Of a stretch of 58,470 nt of DNA, positions 51,136-58,470 are shown piece after piece. Position numbers and translations under genes: made by a program. The notes beneath the pieces are model-generated. The model was not told the DNA's origin, did no database searches, and saw nothing but the letters and a program-made list of their open reading frames with translations. Position 1 is the first letter of the stretch. Every line of letters begins with the position of its first letter. Source of the stretch: an uncultured Muribaculaceae bacterium (GTDB lineage Bacteria; Bacteroidota; Bacteroidia; Bacteroidales; Muribaculaceae); contig CABUTS010000010.1 of NCBI GenBank assembly GCA_902494515.1, positions 1 to 58,470 of the forward strand. Reading direction: 5' to 3'.

Positions 51136-52164
51136 TTACTTCGTCTTTGCCGAAAGGAGGTAGTCAATTGCGAAGTCGAGCATGGTGTCGCGCCCTTCGA
51201 CAGCGGCGGCGAGGTCCATGTCGACGGCGCAACCCTCCGTAGGCTCGACGCCGAACTCCGTCAGATTTCCCTCAGGGTCGCGGACCGGAGATGCCGAGAA
51301 GCGTACGCCCCAGCCGTTGGGGAGCTCGGCGTTGAACGGCATTCCGGAGCCGCCGCCGGTTGTGGCTCCGACGATGGCTACGTTCGGAAGCGTTTTCATC
51401 ACCGACACGAAGTTGTTGGCCGCCGAGAAGGTCGAACGGTTGCAGAGCACCACCACAGGCTTGCCCCACATGATGTGTCCCGGCGCCGCGGGGTTGTAAT
51501 AATATTTGTACGGTTCCGAAAAATCATCGTGACCCGGACCGTTTTTATGGCAGATCGAGCCTGCGAGAATCCGTTCGGGGGTGAACCGCGCCACGATTGT
51601 TTCGACGTTGGTCATCGACCCACCGCCGTTGTCGCGCACGTCGATGATCAGCCCGTCGGCCGTCAGCATATAAGCAAGGAGATAGTCGAGATTCCCGTCG
51701 CCGAGGCCCGACTCAAACGACCCGTAGTGCATATATCCGATGTTCTCGGGGAGGATGCCGTAGGTGATTCCGCCGAGCGAACGGTAGTTGAAGTTGAAAT
51801 AATACTGCTCGATTACGCGCGCCTGATAGTTCTGGGGGTAGTCCGACCACCATTTGCGGTAATACGAAGTCTGGAAGGGCGCCGACAGGTTCGTGTGACC
51901 GTCGCGCAGCTCCTCGAGCATCTTAGCGCAGACCCCGAAGAGCTCCTCTGGGGTCATTTCCGGCGAAATCTGCGGGCGGTAGCGGTCATGAACCTCGTTC
52001 CAGTCCACACCTTTTTCGCGGAAAAAGCAGTAATGCTCATCCATGATGGTCCAGAGCTGCTCGAAGTTGCCGACCGGGTCGTCGGCGTATGTCTCCACGT
52101 CGTGGCAGCCCGGCAGCCCCGCGGCGCAGCAGATATATATTAATGTATAAATCAGTTTTTTCAT
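51136..52164 (-). CDS. S41-family (tail-specific protease-like) lipoprotein
   Basis: The frame opens at 52218, but the ATG at 52164 gives a lipoprotein signal (MKKLIYTLIYICCAAGLPGC, Cys20) and avoids overlapping the upstream gene, so I start there (342 residues). An N-terminal helical domain (NFEQLWTIMDEHYCFFREKG, DRYRPQISPEMTPEELFGV) precedes a PDZ-less S41 catalytic domain with LIIDVRDNGGGSMTN, CNRSTFSAANNF (the Ser of TFSAA is the likely nucleophile) and GATTGGGSGMPF. This is typical of Bacteroidales S41 lipoproteins of unknown substrate. It is cotranscribed with the upstream barrel-like gene (38 bp gap). Confidence 0.88.
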   Translation of the reverse strand: MKKLIYTLIYICCAAGLPGCHDVETYADDPVGNFEQLWTIMDEHYCFFREKGVDWNEVHDRYRPQISPEMTPEELFGVCAKMLEELRDGHTNLSAPFQTSYYRKWWSDYPQNYQARVIEQYYFNFNYRSLGGITYGILPENIGYMHYGSFESGLGDGNLDYLLAYMLTADGLIIDVRDNGGGSMTNVETIVARFTPERILAGSICHKNGPGHDDFSEPYKYYYNPAAPGHIMWGKPVVVLCNRSTFSAANNFVSVMKTLPNVAIVGATTGGGSGMPFNAELPNGWGVRFSASPVRDPEGNLTEFGVEPTEGCAVDMDLAAAVEGRDTMLDFAIDYLLSAKTK

Positions 52165-52201
52165 CAGAAAGAAACGGTTTGAGCGGACAGGAACGCAAAA
52201 A

Positions 52202-53044
52202 TTAATAAGCCCATTCAACCTTGTGGCCGTCGGCGGGGAGTTTGCGCGGCGAAACCGACAGCCAGTCGGAAACCACGCCTAAGACGAAAGAATAGGAGAA
52301 GTTACGGGTGGTGATATGGTTGACCTCCGACGACAGTATCTGCGACCGGAACCCGACGCGCAGGCTGGAATTTCCCAGTCGCATATCGGCAGTCACGAGA
52401 TTGTCCCAGCGGAACAGATTCCCGGGGTAGGCGAAGTGCGCCAGCCCGTGGCGGTTGCCGAGGTAAATTTCGTAGTACAGTTCGTCATACTCCGGGGAAA
52501 AGAACGCCCCGAGCAGCGGCATGGAGGTCTGCCAGCGGAGGCTTACCGGGACTTTCCACAGGTTCACCGACCACCCCACGGCGGCTGTTGCGCCGATATA
52601 TGCATCGACCTTCGCAGCAGCGGGATTGTTGCCGTTGCGCTCGTTATAGACACCGCCGATGTCGGCTCCGACACGGCCGCCGGCGCTGACCCACAGACGG
52701 TTAGGCAGCCGCCATACGCGGCTCATGGCCCACGACGCGGCGATGTTGCCGTAGAGCAGCGTAGTGTTGCGCGCGGGGCTTGCAGCGTCGTTAAACTCCA
52801 GACCTATAGAGAGTTGCTGGCGCCAGCGCTCCGGCGCGAACTTCATCGCCTGATTGCGCTCGTAGGAGAACCCGACGTGCCAGCCGGTGTAGTGCAGCGG
52901 CGACAGGTAAGTGTCGAGCAGGTGAGAGCTGCCGGCATCAAACATGAACGCCGAACTTACCGGACGGATTACCTCCGGCGCCTGAGCCGAAACCGCAAAG
53001 GTCGCAAACAGCAGGATAATATGTAAAATTAGTTTTTTCATCAA
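52202..53044 (-). CDS. Barrel-like exported protein (DUF3316-like)
   Basis: A 280-residue protein with a signal peptide (residues 1-21, KLILHIILLFATFAVSAQA). The mature part is strand-rich (AFMFDAGSSHLLDTYLSPLH, GWHVGFSYERNQAMKFAPER, MRLGNSSLRVGFRSQI) and ends with SVSPRKLPADGHKVEWAY. It resembles the DUF3316 group of Bacteroidetes, which is often next to S41 genes, as here; I hold that name with low confidence. It may be an outer-membrane partner for the S41 lipoprotein. Confidence 0.7.
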   Translation of the reverse strand: MMKKLILHIILLFATFAVSAQAPEVIRPVSSAFMFDAGSSHLLDTYLSPLHYTGWHVGFSYERNQAMKFAPERWRQQLSIGLEFNDAASPARNTTLLYGNIAASWAMSRVWRLPNRLWVSAGGRVGADIGGVYNERNGNNPAAAKVDAYIGATAAVGWSVNLWKVPVSLRWQTSMPLLGAFFSPEYDELYYEIYLGNRHGLAHFAYPGNLFRWDNLVTADMRLGNSSLRVGFRSQILSSEVNHITTRNFSYSFVLGVVSDWLSVSPRKLPADGHKVEWAY

Positions 53045-53102
53045 AAAACAGGGAACTTAGGCTTGAATTATAACGTCCGTACGTCCATATGGCGCGCTTC
53101 GT

Positions 53103-55973
53103 TCAGAACAGCCGTTCCTGGCCGATGATGGAATCGCGGAGCTCCTCGTCGCTCATTTCGGGTTCAGCCGCGCCGTCGGGGGAAACGGGCGAATCGCCGT
53201 CATCATCGCCGTCGGGATTATCGCCGGCAGGCAGGTCCTCCTCGGCATCGGCCCGCGGTTCGATTTCCACGACCTCCGCGAGATCCCAGGTAGTGAGACG
53301 TTTACCCTTGGCCTTGAACGACTTGACTCCCACGAAATCGGTGGCGTCAATCTCCATCGCCTCGCGGTGGGCGTCGGCCCCGCCGAAAGTCAGCCGGAAG
53401 CGCGCTCCCGGGGTGTCGCTCAGCAGAATCAGCTCCGACTTGGCGTTGTCACCGATAAAACGCTGCGGCTTGTTGGACTGTTCGAACACAAAACGTTTCA
53501 GGTAGGGGAAGCCCTGGTCGGCATCGTTGAGGATGGCGGTCCAGATATGGTTCGGACGGAGCTTTTCGATGCGGAGGATGTCGAGGTGGTCGTAGTGGTT
53601 GGTGGCATCGAACGAAGTCAGCAGATACTCGCCGTTCTTAGTGATTACCAGCACTTTATCCTCGCCCATAAACTCGCCGAGGAATTCGCCGCGACCGTCG
53701 TAGTTCAGTCGCAGCACGTCGGGGTCGAACCATACTTCGCGGCCGCCGAGGGTCGAGGTGCCCTTCTCCTTGAGCGAGAAACGGTGAACCTCATTTCGGG
53801 TGACGATGTTGCCCTGGGTCTGACGCCCCTTGATGGCAAGTTCGGCGAAATCGATGTCGAACTGCAGTTTCGACAGACGGGGCTTAGGCTTGAGGGTTAC
53901 CTTCACCACCTCGGCCTCGCCGTTGGGGTTGGCCGAGAACCAGGCGATGCGGCTGCCGGCCGTACCGCGGGTCAGGTTGTACTCCTTGTCGCGGGTGATG
54001 CCGGTGACGGCGAAACGCTTCATATAATATGTACCGCCGCGGCCATCCTGGTAGATGACATTGTAGATTGTCCGCTCGTCGCGGCGGTCGAACAGCCCGA
54101 TGTGGCGCACGTTCTTGCCGATGAACAGCTTTTCAGCCACGCGCACTACCTTGTAGCGGCCGTCGTTGTAGAAAATTATCACCTCGTCGAGGGCCGAGCA
54201 GTTGAAGAGGAACTCATCCTTCTTCAGCGAGGTGCCGATGAAGCCCTCCTCGCGGTTGATATAGAGCTTCTCGTTGGCCTCAGCCACGCGCGAGGCCTCG
54301 ATGTTGTCAAAGCTGCGGATGACGGTGTGACGCGGGAAGGCGCCGCCATATTTCTCCTGCAGCTGCAGGAACCAGTCGATGGTGTATTCGGTGATGGAGG
54401 CGAGGTTGCGGTTAATTTCGGCGATGCGGTCGTTGTACTGCGCGATGAGGCGGTCGGCGTCCTTCGACGAGAACTTCAGGATTCGCTTCATCTTGATTTC
54501 CATCAGCCGCAGGATGTCGTCGCGGGTCGGTTCGCGCACCAGGTCGGGGATGAACGGCTCTAAGCGCCGGGCAACGTGGGCAACGACAGCGTCCATCGTC
54601 TCCCCCTGCTCGAATTCGCGGTCTTTGTAGATGCGCTCCTCGATGAAGATTCGCTCCAGCGAGGCGAAATGGAGCAGTTCGCGGACCTCGCCGAGCTTGA
54701 TTTCGAGCTCGCGGCGCAGCAGCTCGCGGGTATGGTTGGCGCTATAGCGCAGCAGGTCGCTGACCGTCAGGAACTTCGGCTGTTTGTCCTCGATTACGCA
54801 GCAGCAGGGCGAGATGGCAACCTCGCAGTCGGTGAAGGCATACATGGCGTCGATGGCCTTGTCGGAGGAGGTGCCGGGCTGCAGGTGCACTACGATACGG
54901 GCCGTTTCGGAGGTATTGTCGTCGACCTTGCGGATCTTGATTTTACCCTTGTCGTTGGCTTTGAGGATGGACTGGATGATGATCGGGGTGGTCTTGCCGA
55001 AGGGAATCTCGGTGATGGCGAGGGTCGTGTTGTCGACCTTCTCGATTTTCGCGCGGACACGCACCGAGCCGCCCCGCTCGCCGTCGTTGTAACGGGCGAC
55101 ATCGCAGTAACCTCCGGTGGGGAAATCGGGGAGCAGCGTGAACTCCTGACCGCGGAGATATGCCACCGCGGCATCGAGGATTTCGTTGAAGTTATGCGGA
55201 AGAATCTTGCAGGAGAGACCGACGGCAATACCCTCGACTCCCTGGAAGAGAAGCAGCGGGAACTTCACCGGCAGGGTCACCGGCTCCTGCTTGCGGCCGT
55301 CGTACGAGGGTACCCAGTCGGTGATTTTAGGGTTGTAGAGGGTGTCAAGGGCGAAGGGCGACAGGCGCGCCTCGATGTAACGGCCGGCGGCGGCGCCGTC
55401 GCCCGTCAGGATGTTGCCCCAGTTACCCTGCATGTCGATAAGCAGCTCTTTCTGACCGAGTTGCACCAGCGCGTCCTTGATCGAAGCATCGCCGTGGGGA
55501 TGATACTGCATGGTGTTGCCGACGATGTTCGCCACCTTGTTGTAGCGGCCGTCGTCGATCGTCTTCATGGAGTGGAGAATACGGCGCTGCACCGGTTTCA
55601 GGCCGTCCTCGATATGGGGCACGGCGCGCTCCAGGATTACGTAGGAGGCGTAGTCCAGAAACCAGTTGCGGAACATTCCCCCGAGCCTCAGGCGCGAAGC
55701 CTCGGTGCCGATTGTCGGGGGGAGCGAGCCGTCGGAGAGCTCGTCGTCGACCTCCTCGATGGCCTCTTCGCGCTCCTCGGCCAAAGCCTCAGCCTCCTCG
55801 GCAGCGACATCAGCTTCCTCAGCAGCGGATTCGGCTTCCTCAGCAGGCGATTCGGCAGCGCATTCGGCTTCCTCGGCGATAGCCTCGGCAGCGGTTCCGG
55901 TATCTTCGGGATTGACGCTTTCAGGGTCGGTTATTTCGTTGTTTTTTTCGGTGGTATCGTTCTTCTCGGTCAT
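53103..55973 (-). CDS. parC: DNA topoisomerase IV subunit A
   Basis: The breaking-rejoining subunit of topoisomerase IV, which unlinks daughter chromosomes. The 956-residue protein has a 90-residue acidic N-terminal extension (repeated EEAE and AEEA units), then the catalytic core: FLDYASYVILERAVPHIEDG, LKPVQRRILHSMKT, MQYHPHGDASIKDALVQLGQ and Tyr199 in AAGRYIEARLSP. The C-terminal part is a beta-pinwheel-like domain ending in an acidic tail. The core matches the Bacteroidetes ParC type rather than GyrA (no GyrA box QRRGGKG). The extension and acidic tail make it longer than usual. No parE is in the window. Confidence 0.9.
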   Translation of the reverse strand: MTEKNDTTEKNNEITDPESVNPEDTGTAAEAIAEEAECAAESPAEEAESAAEEADVAAEEAEALAEEREEAIEEVDDELSDGSLPPTIGTEASRLRLGGMFRNWFLDYASYVILERAVPHIEDGLKPVQRRILHSMKTIDDGRYNKVANIVGNTMQYHPHGDASIKDALVQLGQKELLIDMQGNWGNILTGDGAAAGRYIEARLSPFALDTLYNPKITDWVPSYDGRKQEPVTLPVKFPLLLFQGVEGIAVGLSCKILPHNFNEILDAAVAYLRGQEFTLLPDFPTGGYCDVARYNDGERGGSVRVRAKIEKVDNTTLAITEIPFGKTTPIIIQSILKANDKGKIKIRKVDDNTSETARIVVHLQPGTSSDKAIDAMYAFTDCEVAISPCCCVIEDKQPKFLTVSDLLRYSANHTRELLRRELEIKLGEVRELLHFASLERIFIEERIYKDREFEQGETMDAVVAHVARRLEPFIPDLVREPTRDDILRLMEIKMKRILKFSSKDADRLIAQYNDRIAEINRNLASITEYTIDWFLQLQEKYGGAFPRHTVIRSFDNIEASRVAEANEKLYINREEGFIGTSLKKDEFLFNCSALDEVIIFYNDGRYKVVRVAEKLFIGKNVRHIGLFDRRDERTIYNVIYQDGRGGTYYMKRFAVTGITRDKEYNLTRGTAGSRIAWFSANPNGEAEVVKVTLKPKPRLSKLQFDIDFAELAIKGRQTQGNIVTRNEVHRFSLKEKGTSTLGGREVWFDPDVLRLNYDGRGEFLGEFMGEDKVLVITKNGEYLLTSFDATNHYDHLDILRIEKLRPNHIWTAILNDADQGFPYLKRFVFEQSNKPQRFIGDNAKSELILLSDTPGARFRLTFGGADAHREAMEIDATDFVGVKSFKAKGKRLTTWDLAEVVEIEPRADAEEDLPAGDNPDGDDDGDSPVSPDGAAEPEMSDEELRDSIIGQERLF

Positions 55974-55991
55974 CTTTAACTATTTATACTG

Positions 55992-55999
55992 CAAAGTTA
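55992..55999 (-). promoter_or_regulatory. Candidate -7 box of parC
   Basis: TAACTTTG on the minus strand, 19 bp before the parC ATG. No good -33 TTTG lies at the expected distance; the region overlaps the rpsU promoter on the other strand. Confidence 0.5.
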
Positions 56000-56020
56000 G
56001 CAAAAAATTCGTTATAAAAT

Positions 56021-56051
56021 TTTGTCAATCAAAAAAAACTCCGTAATTTTG
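56021..56051 (+). promoter_or_regulatory. Promoter of rpsU
   Basis: TTTG (56021-56024), a 19-bp spacer and TAATTTTG (56044-56051). The leader before the ATG at 56166 is about 110 nt, long enough for feedback or attenuation control, but no such structure is obvious. Confidence 0.75.
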
Positions 56052-56165
56052 CCCCGCAAAAGCAAAGCGCCCGCTCCCGCGGTCCCGTTTTTTTGCGTTC
56101 CGGCGGCCCTCCCGGCTCCCGAACCCGTTGAAATCTAACAATTAAGAAATAAGAAACCGCTAAAA

Positions 56166-56357
56166 ATGATCATCGTACAAGTTAAAGAAGGCGACAACAT
56201 CGAAAAAGCTCTCAAGAAATTCAAACGCAAATACGAAAAGACCGGTATCGTGAAGGAACTCCGCAGCCGTCAGGCCTTCGAGAAGCCCTCCGTCACCAAC
56301 CGCAAGAAGATGATGAAGGCTGTATACGTGCAGAAACTTCGTCAGGTAGAGGAATAA
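56166..56357 (+). CDS. rpsU: Small ribosomal subunit protein bS21
   Basis: A 63-residue ribosomal protein of the 30S head and platform region. The sequence starts MIIVQVKEGDNIEKALKKFK and continues with basic helices (GIVKELRSRQAFEKPSVTNR), matching the family's size and pattern. In Bacteroidales it is regularly followed by a Xer recombinase and hpf, as seen here. A terminator follows at 56378. Confidence 0.97.
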   Translation: MIIVQVKEGDNIEKALKKFKRKYEKTGIVKELRSRQAFEKPSVTNRKKMMKAVYVQKLRQVEE

Positions 56358-56377
56358 TACCCCTCCCCTTCCAGCCG

Positions 56378-56415
56378 CCGTTGCTGAAAATTTTGAAGCA
56401 ACGGGCGCTTTTCTT
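56378..56415 (+). terminator. Terminator of rpsU
   Basis: An 8-bp stem, CCGTTGCT (56378-56385) with AGCAACGG (56397-56404), an 11-nt loop and GCGCTTTTCTTT. Confidence 0.8.
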
Positions 56416-56424
56416 TGTGAAAAA

Positions 56425-56456
56425 TTTGGATTTCACAAAACTTTGACGTAACTTCG
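56425..56456 (+). promoter_or_regulatory. Promoter of the Xer recombinase gene
   Basis: TTTG (56425-56428), a 20-bp spacer and TAACTTCG (56449-56456). The leader to the ATG at 56532 is about 70 nt. Confidence 0.7.
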
Positions 56457-56531
56457 CTACCGGAGACATTCCCTCCGCCGCCTGCCATCCCCGGCTCCGC
56501 GGAATCCTCCGGCCATGAAAGCGAAGTTAAT

Positions 56532-57566
56532 ATGTTGATTAAATCATTTTTGACATATATACGGTATGAGCTGAATCTTTCGGCTCATACCGCTTCGTCG
56601 TATTCTGTCGACCTCCGTCAGTTCCGCGAATATCTCTGTCCGGCCGACCGGGAGTTCGATCCGCTGTCGGTGACGAAGGAGTTCGATCCGCTGTCGGTGA
56701 CGAAGTCCGACATCTCGGCATGGCTGCTGTCGCTGGCGCAGGCCGGAATCGCCCCGCGGTCAATCCGCCGGAAGCTGACCACCGTCAGCTCATTCTACAC
56801 CTATCTCCTGCGCAAAGGGCTGATTACCAGCAACCCCGCCGCCGATGTGGAGATAACCAAAATCCACAAAACCCTCCCCATCGGCCTCCGCACCGAAGAG
56901 CTCCGCGGTGTCCTCGACGAGGCCGAAGCCGAAATCGAAGCCGTGGCGACCCCGAAGGCTCCCGACACTGAAAACACCGACTCCCCCTCAGATTTCCAGG
57001 CCGACTCCCCCTCAGACTCCCCAGCCGACTTCGAGGAGGTCCGCGACTCCCTGATTATCCTGATGTTATACTCCACCGGGATGCGCCGCGCTGAACTGAT
57101 CTCGCTCGACGATGCCAACGTCGACACCCGCTCCGGCGAACTAAAAGTCCTCGGAAAGCGTAATAAAGAAAGGATAATCCCTTTCGGCCCCGAGTTAGCG
57201 GAAGCCATCGACCGATACCGCAGTCTCCGCAACCGGCTCGGCATCACCTCCGGCCCCCTCTTCGTGCGCCCCTCCGGCGAGCCCCTCTACCCGATGCTCG
57301 TGGAGCGAATCGTCAAGAAACGCCTCGAAGGGAAAGTCCACGCCAACCGCATCTCGCCCCACGTGCTCCGGCACTCCTTCGCCACCGACATGCTTAACAA
57401 CGGTGCCGACCTCGTGGCTGTTCAGAAACTACTCGGGCATAAATCTTTGGAAACCACCCAGATATATACCCACATAACATATCGAGAACTTAAACAGAAT
57501 TATCAACAGGCCCACCCCCGTGCCCGCGCCGCAAACGCCCGCCCGGGAGCAAGCCATAAAATCTGA
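56532..57566 (+). CDS. Tyrosine recombinase, XerC/XerD type
   Basis: A site-specific recombinase that probably resolves chromosome dimers. The 344-residue protein has an N-terminal SAM-like domain (about 1-95) and a catalytic domain with Arg185 (TGMRRAEL), Lys in VLGKRNKERIIPF, His277-x-x-Arg280 (SPHVLRHSFAT), His303 (LGHKSLETTQIYTH) and Tyr312. Two oddities: a 9-residue duplication (EFDPLSVTK twice, near residues 41-58) in the N-domain, and a Ser/Pro/Asp-rich insertion (about 139-170) ahead of the catalytic domain. Both make it longer than the usual 290-310 residues. I cannot say whether it is XerC or XerD. The location next to rpsU and hpf argues for a housekeeping role. Confidence 0.9.
   Translation: MLIKSFLTYIRYELNLSAHTASSYSVDLRQFREYLCPADREFDPLSVTKEFDPLSVTKSDISAWLLSLAQAGIAPRSIRRKLTTVSSFYTYLLRKGLITSNPAADVEITKIHKTLPIGLRTEELRGVLDEAEAEIEAVATPKAPDTENTDSPSDFQADSPSDSPADFEEVRDSLIILMLYSTGMRRAELISLDDANVDTRSGELKVLGKRNKERIIPFGPELAEAIDRYRSLRNRLGITSGPLFVRPSGEPLYPMLVERIVKKRLEGKVHANRISPHVLRHSFATDMLNNGADLVAVQKLLGHKSLETTQIYTHITYRELKQNYQQAHPRARAANARPGASHKI
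56652..56705 (+). repeat. 27-nt perfect in-frame tandem duplication in the Xer gene
   Basis: 56652-56678 and 56679-56705 are identical and encode EFDPLSVTK twice. The insertion lies in the N-terminal DNA-binding domain, in the loop between its helices. Confidence 0.95.
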
Positions 57567-57581
57567 AAAGGAGGACAAACT

Positions 57582-57872
57582 ATGAACGTAACCATTCAAG
57601 CCATCAACTTCGTAGCCACCGAAAAACTCAAAGTGTTCATCGACAAGAAAGCTGAACGCCTGCAGCGCCACCACCCCGAACTCACCACCGTCGACGTCAA
57701 GATGACCGTCGTAAAGCCCGAGTCCGCAAACAATAAAGAGGTGGTACTCAAGGCCGTACAGCCCTCCAACGAGTTCGTAGCAACCAAAACCGCCGACACC
57801 TTCGAGGAAGCAATCGACCTCGCCCTCGACGCCCTCTCCAAGATGCTCGAAAAAACCAAAGACAAGAAATAA
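57582..57872 (+). CDS. hpf: Ribosome hibernation-promoting factor, short form
   Basis: Binds the 30S decoding region and helps inactivate ribosomes in slow growth. The 96-residue protein has the RaiA/HPF domain only (VTIQAINFVATEKLKVFIDK, KAERLQRHHPELTTVDVKMT, then EEAIDLALDALSKMLEKTKD) and lacks the C-terminal dimerisation domain of long HPF. It begins 15 bp after the Xer stop, probably in the same operon. Confidence 0.92.
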   Translation: MNVTIQAINFVATEKLKVFIDKKAERLQRHHPELTTVDVKMTVVKPESANNKEVVLKAVQPSNEFVATKTADTFEEAIDLALDALSKMLEKTKDKK

Positions 57873-57888
57873 CCCGCCCCGCCAACCC

Positions 57889-58012
57889 AGCTGCTAATTA
57901 GCTAAATAGCTACCCCAGCTAAATTAGCTAAAATAGCTAAGATAGCTAATCAGCTAACCCAGCTAAATCAGCTAAGATAGCTAAATTAGCTCCAATAGCT
58001 AACCCCGCTAAA
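57889..58012. repeat. AGCTAAA micro-repeat array 2
   Basis: About a dozen GCTA units with a loose 8-10 nt period (AGCTAAATTAGCTAAAATAG-like), beginning 17 nt after hpf and ending at the terminator. It is more degenerate than array 1 at 50382. Confidence 0.85.
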
Positions 58013-58020
58013 AAAAATAT

Positions 58021-58066
58021 CCCCCGGAGATTGCGGCGCTTCCGCCAATCTCCGGGGGCTTATTTT
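58021..58066. terminator. Bidirectional terminator between hpf and trpS
   Basis: A 13-bp perfect stem (58021-58033 with 58046-58058) is followed on the plus strand by CTTATTTT and preceded by a run of A residues (58011-58017), giving T-runs on both strands. It lies between convergent genes. Confidence 0.88.
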
Positions 58067-58123
58067 GCCCGCAGCCGGCTCTCATGGGCCGGGCTGCAGC
58101 TATTTAATTCGCTTGATTATCAG

Positions 58124-58470
58124 CTACTTCGCATACTTCTTGGTCTGGTCGGCAATCAGCGCGGCATCCTCGAAGTAATCGATTTTCATTGCTGCGCGAA
58201 CCTGACTCAAGGTATCGGCGGCTTCCGCGCGGGCTACTTCCGAGCCTTTGCGCAGAATCTCGTAAACCGCGGGAATATCCTTCTCCCACTGCGCGCGGCG
58301 CTCGCGGATCGGCTCGAGAGTCTCCTCTAAAACCTTGATGAGGAACTTCTTAACGGTGCCGTCGCCCAGACCGCCGCGGATGTAGTGGTCCTTGAGTTCC
58401 TGCATATTCTTGTATTCGGGGAGATACTTGGCGAAGTGCTCGTCGTTGCTGAAAGCGTCGAGATAGATGA
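58124..58470 (-). CDS. trpS: Tryptophan-tRNA ligase, 3' part (partial)
   Basis: The last 114 or so codons of trpS; the 5' part lies beyond the window. The translated end starts IYLDAFSNDEHFAKYLPEYK and continues MQELKDHYIRGGLGDGTVKK to PIRERRAQWEKDI. The GGLGDGTVKK and PIRERR motifs are typical of the C-terminal domain of bacterial TrpRS. The frame is open up to the window edge. The enzyme charges tRNA-Trp. The call rests on the C-terminus only. Confidence 0.85.
   Translation of the reverse strand, partial: IYLDAFSNDEHFAKYLPEYKNMQELKDHYIRGGLGDGTVKKFLIKVLEETLEPIRERRAQWEKDIPAVYEILRKGSEVARAEAADTLSQVRAAMKIDYFEDAALIADQTKKYAK

Noticed and set aside
53367..55979. Long plus-strand frames opposite parC
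   Set aside because: Shadow frames of the ParC codons; no known domain.
56532..57566. Phage or ICE integrase
   Set aside because: Short XerC/D-type layout between rpsU and hpf, no attachment-site repeat, tRNA or mobile genes nearby.
57889..58012. CRISPR array or tRNA cluster after hpf
   Set aside because: Period of 8-10 nt with no spacers; no cloverleaf or T-loop GTTCGAATC-like motif found.

Overview
The window reads as a chromosomal segment of a high-GC member of the Bacteroidales, most likely a Muribaculaceae-like gut lineage; the order is well supported, the family is inference. Support comes from the gene families: SufBCDS, a PorT-like barrel, DUF5683, DUF4292, LysM plus periplasmic-binding fusions, a CotH protein, dockerin/cohesin-like surface proteins, and the rpsU-xer-hpf order. 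It also comes from repeated Bacteroidetes sigma-ABfr promoters (TTTG, about 20 bp, TAnnTTTG) with no Shine-Dalgarno sequences. No tRNA, rRNA, CRISPR array, prophage or insertion sequence was seen.

Layout. 1-6.1 kb: a secreted CotH-family protein, a major OmpA-type outer-membrane protein and guaA. 6.1-15.6 kb: the most distinctive region, two adjacent giant exported proteins. One has a beta-sandwich head, about 1,650 residues of helical repeats, a dockerin-like EF-hand pair and a beta domain. The other has two cohesin-like beta domains followed by six helical modules of about 94 residues. Both end in T9SS-like C-terminal tags, and together they look like a surface-fibre or scaffold system. 15.7-20 kb: a low-complexity single-pass membrane protein and two tandem GT-C-like membrane proteins. 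20.3-27 kb: a plus-strand operon DUF5683-mltD-serB-mtaB-GT2. 27-32 kb: a CPA2 antiporter converging on a LysM/periplasmic-binding protein coupled to a PorT-like barrel. 32-37.7 kb: cvpA-sufBCDS (minus strand). 37.7-47.9 kb: a thioredoxin lipoprotein, dut, TPR, DUF4292, an EnvC-like protein, a Wzx-like flippase, rsmA, mgtE, an orphan and yraN. 48-56 kb (minus strand): an outer-membrane orphan, yitT, a T7-lysozyme-like amidase, an S41 lipoprotein, a beta-barrel-like protein and parC. 56-58.5 kb: rpsU, a Xer recombinase, hpf and the 3' end of trpS.

A second theme is unusual 3'-end architecture. Short tandem duplications span or abut the stop codons of the CotH gene, guaA, mltD, sufB and the PorT-like gene. 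A 34-36 nt element with a GCCGGC dyad lies at the 3' end of three unrelated genes in the same orientation. AGCTAAA micro-repeats follow the amidase and hpf genes. A dyad, TTCGGA-n3-TCCGAA, is centred between the divergent promoters of cvpA-suf and the thioredoxin gene and is a candidate shared operator.

All functions are assigned from sequence motifs read by eye; no database search was run.
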